Shown here piece by piece: positions 57,841-64,000 of a DNA stretch of 64,000 bases. The notes below the pieces were generated by a model. The model was given only the letters and a program-made list of their open reading frames with translations, was not told the DNA's origin and ran no database searches. The stretch's first letter is position 1; every line of letters starts with the position of its first letter. Source of the stretch: Metridium senile (lineage: Eukaryota > Cnidaria > Anthozoa > Actiniaria > Metridiidae); contig OX459110.1 in NCBI GenBank assembly GCA_949775045.1, positions 789,501 to 853,500 of the forward strand, in the 5' to 3' direction. The position numbers were made by a program, and so were the translations under genes.

Positions 57841-58248
57841 ATTGCCGGATTTCAAACCGTGAGGGCTGGGGCGAATCACCTTATACTTTGCCAAACAAGA
57901 TTTTATTTACATAATCAGAGAAACCTTGTCAAGCTTTACAAAATCCTGAAGTTTGGTGTTGATTGGTTTAATATTGTGTGAAATACAGCAATTCAAAAAC
58001 TTGAAAATTTATGAAGAAATGTATGGAAAACCGGACAAGTTAGTCAAGTTGTCCGGTTTTTGACATTTCCCATACATTTCTTTACAAAACGTCAATAGCT
58101 GTATCTCATGCAATATTAAACCAATCAACACCAAACTTCAAGACATTGTAAAGCTAGACAATGTTTCTCTGATTATGTAAATAAAATCTTGTTTGGCAAA
58201 GTATAGGGCAATTCGCCCCAGCCCCTAATGGTTTGAAATCCGGCAATA
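57841..58248. mobile_element. Long hairpin element, about 408 bp
   Basis: ATTGCCGGATTTCAAACCG / GGTTTGAAATCCGGCAAT, GGCTGGGGCGAATC / ATTCGCCCCAGCC, CTTTGCCAAACAAGATTTTA / TAAAATCTTGTTTGGCAAAG, closing on CCGGACAAGTTAGTCAAGTTGTCCGG. Arms of nearly 200 bp at roughly 85-90 percent identity by eye. It abuts the element at 57586. Confidence 0.8.
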
Positions 58249-58589
58249 GCATGTCTTTCAGACAAAATGAATATGGATTGTCAATCAGTAATGCGATATG
58301 CAACAAATCACCAACCGTCTAAATTAACATGACATTACAATCAAAACTACAAATAATAAGATATTGTCTTTTAACAACTTTCTCGCAAATGATTTCAGGA
58401 AATATTACATGAGATTTTATTTAAAATTACAAAACTCTAGGAAATAATCTCTCACAAGATTAATAAATGTCAACTGTCAATAGTATATCTTTGTACATTT
58501 TGTCATGTTTTATTCCCCTTTGCGTGTGTAAAGATATGGGGCTGCAGTGTGTGCCTTACAATGTACATATAGCAGTTTGTTTTAACACA

Positions 58590-58731
58590 GAGTACAAACA
58601 CTAAAAGTGTGCAACACTTTGTACTATTTACCACTAAATAGTGTTGATTAAACAATAGAGAACAAAAGAATTTGCATAATTTAGCAGTATTTAGTGGTAT
58701 TTATGTTGCACACTTTTAGTGTTTGTACTCT
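58590..58731. mobile_element. Hairpin MITE, 142 bp
   Basis: AGAGTACAAACACTAAAAGT / ACTTTTAGTGTTTGTACTCT, then GTGTGCAAC / TTGCACAC and TTTACCACTAAATA / TATTTAGTGGTA. Confidence 0.75.
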
Positions 58732-58756
58732 ACCTATTGGTGGACATACAATGACA

Positions 58757-59030
58757 TACACCTAATTCAAAAAAGGTTGACGGGGCGAACGGCAATTGGT
58801 GATTGGCGATTGCGGGACTGTGGATAATACAAATTTCTTCTTATTCTATTCTAAATTACCCAAACATCGTTAAGCGATGCCCTTAGATGGATGTCTCAAA
58901 GGTTTCGCTGAACGGTGGAGGCATTGTTTGGGTAATTTAGAAACAAATAAGAAGGAATTCATATTAACCATCGCCAATCACCAATCGCCAATCGCCATTT
59001 GCCCCGTCAACCTTTTTTGAATTAGGTGTA
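58757..59030. mobile_element. ACACCTATTTC-family MITE, copy 2
   Basis: TACACCTAATTCAAAAAAGG / CCTTTTTTGAATTAGGTGTA, GTTGACGGGGCGAACGGCAA / TTTGCCCCGTCAAC, GGTGATTGGCGATTG / CAATCGCCAATCACC. It lies about 100 bp past the MRPL23 stop on the minus strand. Confidence 0.8.
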
Positions 59031-59086
59031 TATGTTATTGGTTTGCCAAAGCAGAATATTTACACACTCAGATAATTCCAATATTT

Positions 59087-59092
59087 TTTATT
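59087..59092 (-). terminator. Poly(A) signal of MRPL23
   Basis: TTTATT on the plus strand is AATAAA on the minus strand, 36 nt downstream of the MRPL23 stop codon, at the usual position for cleavage and polyadenylation in a short 3' UTR. Confidence 0.5.
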
Positions 59093-59127
59093 ATTTTACA
59101 TGTATTTACACTGCATTGTTTTTTTTT

Positions 59128-61193
59128 CTAAAACCATCTCATTTCTTCTGATTGAGCTGGTTCAACAGATTTCTTCTCTGCTGTAGTTTTATCAGTAGTG
59201 TCTTCAATTGGCTGGTCTTTATGCTTAGCAAACATATCAGGAAATTTAAATGTTCCCTCTACCTACACGGAAATGAAAAAAATTAAAGAAATCATTAAAA
59301 TATGTAGACAGCTATATAAGAGAAATGACTTAGGTCTTGGCAATGCTCCAGTTTCATGTTATCTAGCATCGCTGTACAATTTGACAAAAGGTGCATTTGC
59401 ACAGGGATATTTAACCTTAATTCAAACAAACCCAACTCACATAATTATTATGATCCTGAAAAAAACTCTTGTGGTAAAGGAGAGAACCACACATGAAACA
59501 AACTCAACTCGCATACATGAATATAATTTATGATCTGGAGTAAACCCTCATGGATATGATCCTTAAAAAAAAACACTTGTGGCAAGGGGGAAAAAATACA
59601 TCAAACAAACTCAACCCAGTCAACTGTCCAAGCCAGGACACATGGTTGGATGACAGGTATAGTAGACTACGAGTAGTTCCTTTTTCCCCTCCAGAATCAT
59701 TGATTGAAAAAAATGAGTGTTGCGGGATTCCTGTGGAGCGCAATGGAAACCAATCTATTTCTGGTGCGCTCCACAGGAATCCCGCAACACTTGTTATTTC
59801 ATCACTGATTCTGAAGGGACAAGAGGGACTTCTTGTAGTCTACAGTGGCAAGGGGCAAGTACTTTCCACACGCAATCCATTTAAATCAGTACTTACTAGC
59901 GTCACATAAGCAACTTTATAATCAGGGTATTTCTTCTTGACTAGTCTGTCACCTTTGGCTAGCTTTTTTGTTTTACCTGGTGGAAAAAATTAATGGAGGA
60001 AAACATCAAGAAAACTACTTATTACAGATAACTAGTGTGAAGAAAACAATTTATATTAATGTGAATAAAAAGTACAAATATTTTGAAATAATGTAAATTA
60101 GGATATTTAAAAAGAGTAAAATACATTGTTTTATTACTATATAATTTCCCACAAATCCTAACTTGCCATGGGAGCATAATATTATGTAGGATTTTCATCT
60201 CATGTGGGAATTTTGTGATTAAACCAGCTTTTAAAGAGATGTGAAATCTTTACTCCTTTTTGGAGAAATAATGTTATTACCTGTACCTAATTTTTTGAAA
60301 AAGTATTGAATGATTTTAGCCCCTAACTAAATACAGACCTTCTTGTATTCTTGTATTAACTTTGGCAACATCGACATTGTATAAGTTCTTTAGATAGTTT
60401 TTGACGTCTAGCTTGGACATACTGAAAGGAATTTGTTATGGGCATATTTTAACTTCAAGCATGGAATTATAATTCTCAACAATGACATAGACGTTATTTT
60501 TTTAGATAAATCATGACCATTATCATCATGACTATCGATCATTCTTATCATCATCATCACCACCATCACCACCATCATGATCTTAACACCACCACCATAT
60601 CATCACCATGATCATCATAACTGCCACCACCGTCATTACCATCATCATCATTATTATTATCTTATCAACATCACCACAACCACCATCGTCATTTTCTTGT
60701 TCTTTTTTTTAATGCTGTTGTGTAACCTTTCCATATTGCTTCCATTGTCATCATAATAATAATGATCTTCAATATTATCATCATCAAAATCTTTACATCA
60801 TCACAACCACGTACCACACCACCATCATTACCACCACAGGTAGCCCAACTTCAGATAAATTGATGAAAAAGAATCACAATTTATAAACTGAAGGGAATAA
60901 TATTCACTGTCAATAGTTTTTCTATATTTTATCGAAGGTCAACCAAAACTCAGTGTTAACAATAAAAATACAAATTTGAGTATTAAACGAAGGAAACAAT
61001 TTGAGGGACATTTTGCTATAAACCATAAGAGTTAACAAGAAAATTACAGAAATTGTACTTACTCCATAGGAACATGAAACTGCACCACATTATCATCTAG
61101 CTCTCTACCAGGTCGAACTATCTTCATGAACCAGTTTGTTAGAAATATTCTCGATTGAAGACGAGGGCTTTTCACAACATGCCGGTACGCCAT
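59128..61193 (-). CDS. MRPL23: Mitochondrial large-subunit ribosomal protein uL23m
   Basis: Four exons on the minus strand: 61193-61063, 60421-60339, 59976-59897, 59262-59128 (stop TAG). All are GT-AG and in phase, giving 142 aa against about 153 in human. The protein reads MAYRHVVKSPRLQSRIF.., FMKIVRPGRELDDNVVQFHVPMD, MSKLDVKNYLKNLYNVDVAKV, KKKYPDYKVAYVTL, FKFPDMFAKH and ends EEMRWF. The order and spacing of the VRPG, VQF.(I/V)PM, NYL..(I/L)YNV, PDYKVAYV and F.FPD(L/M)F blocks match MRPL23. uL23m sits at the polypeptide exit tunnel of the mitoribosome. The start codon lies inside a YY1-like AAGATGGCG element. Intron 1 carries a CAT/CAC repeat tract. An AATAAA lies 36 nt past the stop. Confidence 0.95.
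59662..59843. mobile_element. Hairpin MITE, family C copy 2
   Basis: GTAGACTACGAGTAG / CTTGTAGTCTAC, CCTCCAGAATCATTGATT / ATCACTGATTCTGAAGG, GTGTTGCGGGATTCCTGTGG / CCACAGGAATCCCGCAACAC. It lies in the last intron of MRPL23; the copy at 18236 shares all blocks. Confidence 0.8.
60505..60835. repeat. CAT/CAC array in MRPL23 intron 1
   Basis: Imperfect (CAT)n/(CAC)n with ATT variants. No exon signal inside. Confidence 0.85.
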
Positions 61194-61199
61194 CTTGGA
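61189..61199 (-). promoter_or_regulatory. YY1-like element over the MRPL23 start codon
   Basis: The minus strand reads CCAAGATGGCGTACC around the ATG. AAGATGGCG is the core of the YY1 element that often overlaps the start region of ribosomal and mitochondrial housekeeping genes. Motif identity is seen in sequence; function is inferred. Confidence 0.45.
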
Positions 61200-61243
61200 T
61201 CGGCTCACACTCACACGATATACCGCTGAAAGAAAATGACGTA

Positions 61244-61428
61244 ATGGCTATCTTCACTTCCGCTTTGCCTCGATATGACGAAATTTCTCAGAAGTCGGGA
61301 TTCCTCGCTTCCCACGCTTTCATGAGTTTGTTGCAAAGATTGAAAGTTTTGCCGAATTACACGTCATTTTTGCTTAGAAAGAGAGCTCCTTTAAAGCTCT
61401 TTCAGATCCTTGTAGCAACAAGAAACAG
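61244..61428 (+). CDS. Possible first exon of a divergent transcript opposite MRPL23
   Basis: An ATG at 61244 opens a frame (MAIFTSALPRYDEISQK..) that stays open for 61 codons plus two bases to a consensus donor, CAG then GTAAGAG at 61429. It starts only 50 bp from the MRPL23 start on the opposite strand, as expected of a bidirectional promoter. I do not recognise the peptide and find no following exon before 64000. It may be non-coding leader sequence. Confidence 0.3.
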
Positions 61429-61609
61429 GTAAGAGTTAAAATGTGCTTAAATTAATGCAAAATGCCTGTTTTAAATGTTGAATTATTTGATTATTGGTTT
61501 TTCTCTGTTTGAAATTCTGAAGACCGGCCTGAGTGTAATCGATGAATTAGAAAAGTGTATTGTATTTTATGAGTAACCGATTTTACTAATGAATAAGTGA
61601 ATTTTGTAA

Positions 61610-61870
61610 TGAAATCCAGTATATACTTCGTTTCTAGTCGATATAGTTCGATGCTATTCGATATATTTCGATACTAATCGATATATTTCGATGCTATAAT
61701 CGATATGATACCATACTAATCGATATATTTCGATGCTAATCGATATGATACCATACTAATCGATATATTTCGATGTTAATCGATATGATTCCATACTAAT
61801 CGATTTATTTTGATTGTAATCGATATGTTTTGATTCTTATTGAAATTATTCAATTCAATTCCATATAATT
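61610..61870. repeat. TAATCGATATATTTCGATGC tandem array
   Basis: Units of about 20 bp alternate CGATATATTTCGATGCTAAT and CGATATGATACCATACTAAT, about ten in all, decaying to the right; a few ATCGATAT remnants reappear near 63195. Confidence 0.85.
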
Positions 61871-62098
61871 TGATACTAATGAATTATAATATTTTAATAA
61901 ATATATATTCAAATGCAAGACACCTTTCTCAGACTCATCAAAAACAGTGATTCATTATATGGTGTTTTATAAGCTCAAAGTTAGGCTTGCCATGCATTTG
62001 TATATTGAATAGCTTTTTAGTGAGAAAGGCTTATAAATAGATATAATTTGATAATAACCCATCGACTCAAATTGATACCAATTTAATTTCAATCTAAT

Positions 62099-62915
62099 GT
62101 ACGAGTCAAATCCAAAGGTGCCCATCCCCCCCCCCCCGGGCAAACCCCGGGCATTTGACAAGACTTGGGTTCCGTATAGTGGGGAATTTGACGCCGATTA
62201 GCTACTTGAACGGGCGGGCATTTGACGAGTGTCGGCCATCTTTAAAAATACCCAGAAAGCATTGGAGTCCTAACCACAGGTAGCCCATGATCAGGCAAAA
62301 GTCACACGGGAACGGAAACGAAAAGCAAAGAATTGATAGATAGTTTTTCCTTGTTATACACCTATCTCAAAAAACGTCAGAAAGAATTGGCGATTGACGA
62401 ACAGCGATTGCAAAGGAGCTCTGAGTACTGTTCTTTCACAAGTAAAATTAAATTGACGAAGTATAAATGCTTGTCTTTGTGTTTTAGAGTCGAAAAGTGC
62501 AAAGAAAATCCAAGTTCTTTCAGTTTTTAAGATAGATTTGTGAATTATATCGAGATCCATCTTTCGGTCGTGCAATCACCAATCAAAAATTGCCAATAAC
62601 CATTCTCTTCTTCAACGTTTTTTGAAATTTCCCTTCATATTTGATTGTACAAGTTTTGTCCACCATATTCATGAGACGTCATGTAGTAGAAGGAAGTTTA
62701 AGTATTTTCTTTTCTACTTAAAGTAAAATTTGAGTTTATCACTGACTCGAGCTCGAGGGGCGGGCATTTGACCATTCTGTTGTTTCAATAGTGGGGCATT
62801 TGACTGTTCAGTTTGCCCAGATGGTGGGGAATTTGACCAATTTTTTTTCAAAAAGTCAAATGCCCGGGGGTTTGCCCGGGGGGGGGATGGGCACCTTTGG
62901 ATTTGACTCGTACAT
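62099..62915. mobile_element. Large hairpin element hosting a nested MITE
   Basis: Ends TACGAGTCAAATCCAAAGGT / CCTTTGGATTTGACTCGTA, then GCCCATCCCCCCCC / GGGGGGGATGGGC and GGGCAAACCCCGGGCATTTG / AAATGCCCGGGGGTTTGCCC. Inner GGGCATTTGAC blocks repeat in both orientations. The element at 62356 interrupts it. Confidence 0.8.
62356..62630. mobile_element. ACACCTATTTC-family MITE, copy 3 (nested)
   Basis: TACACCTATCTCAAAAAACG / CGTTTTTTGAAATTTCC at the ends, with AGAAAGAATTGGCGATTG / CCAATCAAAAATTGCC. It lies within the larger hairpin element 62099-62915, so it is the younger insertion. Confidence 0.7.
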
Positions 62916-63239
62916 AAGTGATGTTGTTAAACAATCTTCAAAAATTTCTCAATTTAAGTCTTTTTTCTAAATGAAGTATGCTATTTAATTTTTACATTTT
63001 TGCATAATTAGATTTTTTTCTCATGTTGTATTGATAATTTGCCTTCTACTTTTTAACTACATCATATGATGCATAAAAAATAGTTTACAGGACCTTCTTG
63101 AAAATCACTAAAGTGAAGGAGCATCTTAAAATATCATTATATATATTAACTAAATAAATTTATATCATTAAATACCAACTGATATTATTATAATTCAATA
63201 GTAATCGATATAAATTGATAATCTGAAGAAGAGAACATG

Positions 63240-63768
63240 TGTCATTATTTGTTAAGGTTACCGTCCACGTTCGCGGGGTGCTCTCAGTTAAAAATTGTTT
63301 AGCGCGTCACTTAACAATAAAGATAGACAAAGTATATATCATTTTAAAGCTTATATAACAGAGAATAAGACTATGTAAGTTTTTTTTAAAAAACGAATAT
63401 CTTTAACCAATGCTCCACGAAAAACCTCAAAATCGAGTGCTTTCATTAAAAAAAGTATAAGTCCAAAAGTTCCTACTACTTCGCCGTCATTTCTGCATTA
63501 TGTCAATCAGCACATACATGTGTTCAAAACCGTGTCCAGTTTTTTCGATAAAATGCTTGGTTCTTGAATAAATGTGTTTCAAAGTCGACTCATTGTTAAA
63601 ACTTCAAGTTAAATAACAAAATGGGCCATGAGTGGAATGAGTGGAATGAGTGGAATGATGGGGGACTCGGTCATGGACGGACGTGTGTGAAATAGCTCCG
63701 TCAAGGTTTTGGCCTGAAGTTTTAAACTTAAAGAAGAAGATACTTCCTTAGAACAAGAAAATATCCCA
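63240..63768 (+). mobile_element. Possible 5' UTR of the LINE at the right edge
   Basis: Gene-free sequence between AT-rich spacer and the coiled-coil ORF. It begins around a GC-richer stretch (GTTACCGTCCACGTTCGCGG) and contains three tandem GAGTGGAAT units near 63632. Its assignment to the LINE is only by position. Confidence 0.3.
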
Positions 63769-64000
63769 TATGAGCAAAAGAAGAGAAAGAGAGCAGTACT
63801 CTTCCACGTCGTCGCAAGAAGCTTCTCCAAATCCTAAGAACGCCAAAATGGCAGAGAAAGAACGCGAGCACATGGACGACAGCCAACATAACATCCCAAC
63901 TTTAGCTATGATATACAATAAGCTAATGGAAGTAGAAAATAATACCAAACACATCATGGTAGAAAATGCCGAGTTAAAGAAAGAATTTGAAGAATTAAAA
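63769..64000 (+). CDS. LINE-type ORF1 start, coiled coil (runs off the window)
   Basis: An ATG at 63769 (MSKRREREQYSS..) opens a frame that continues past the end of the window (77 codons visible). It has a basic/Ser-rich start and then a coiled coil (MIYNKLMEVENNTKHIMV, AELKKEFEELK). This layout, with AT-rich sequence and no intron signal, resembles ORF1 of CR1/L2-type LINEs in invertebrates. Reverse transcriptase would be expected past 64000. It could instead be a host coiled-coil exon. Confidence 0.5.

Larger units (their letters stand above)
55600..59086. other. Gene-free spacer between convergent Tubby-like and MRPL23 genes
   Basis: No exon is supported. It is occupied by hairpin elements (55675, 55928, 56790, 57586, 57841, 58590, 58757) separated by AT-rich DNA with several GACGTCAT/TGACGTCA motifs between 56620 and 57270. 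Confidence 0.55.

Overview
This window is nuclear DNA of an animal, most likely an anthozoan cnidarian (coral or sea anemone). The evidence is AT-rich DNA, intron-rich animal genes with GT-AG introns, many small hairpin DNA elements, CR1/L2-like LINE tails, tRNA-derived SINE remnants, and a dispersed motif (TTACTGACGTTT, then CTTTAGCCCTTCGTC) that I associate with anthozoan genomes. The clade is inferred; the metazoan assignment is firm. || Four multi-exon protein genes can be reconstructed with consistent phase across every splice junction. (1) Minus strand, 1613-13062: a serine- and glutamine-rich coiled-coil protein of about 755 aa that resembles the CCSER (FAM190) family, including two predicted micro-exons. 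(2) Plus strand, 17986-27422: a 12-coding-exon STAND ATPase of 1626 aa (DUF4062, NACHT, WD40), an NWD1/NWD2-type protein with an N-terminal Met-Gly-Cys that predicts myristoylation plus palmitoylation. (3) Plus strand, 33351-55589: a 13-exon Tubby/TULP3-type gene of 458 aa with an N-terminal TULP3-like segment, a 7-kb intron full of LINE fragments and a 47-unit VNTR, and an RFX X-box-like site upstream. (4) Minus strand, 59128-61193: mitochondrial ribosomal protein uL23m (MRPL23), 142 aa, four exons. A LINE-type coiled-coil ORF runs off the right edge from 63769. || Genes 1 and 2 are arranged head to head around 15.2-18.0 kb, with a 420-bp pure pyrimidine (TTCTC)n tract and a 115-bp tandem repeat between them. 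Genes 3 and 4 converge on a MITE-rich spacer (55.6-59.1 kb). There is no operon logic; the four genes look functionally unrelated. || The rest is repeats: GAT/CAT trinucleotide arrays in many introns, often starting right at the splice donor, minisatellites of 33, 45, 54, 66, 70, 90 and 115 bp, and more than 25 hairpin elements. Most long open frames here (poly-His, poly-Met, poly-Ile, REEKR, VGWL, FVCL, ACLP) are translations of simple repeats, not genes. The features most worth a second look are the acylated NWD protein, the X-box upstream of the Tubby gene, an intronic array of about ten TCACGTGA sites, the VNTR with a readable variant code and a higher-order duplication, and two MITE insertions whose empty target sites survive in neighbouring tandem copies.
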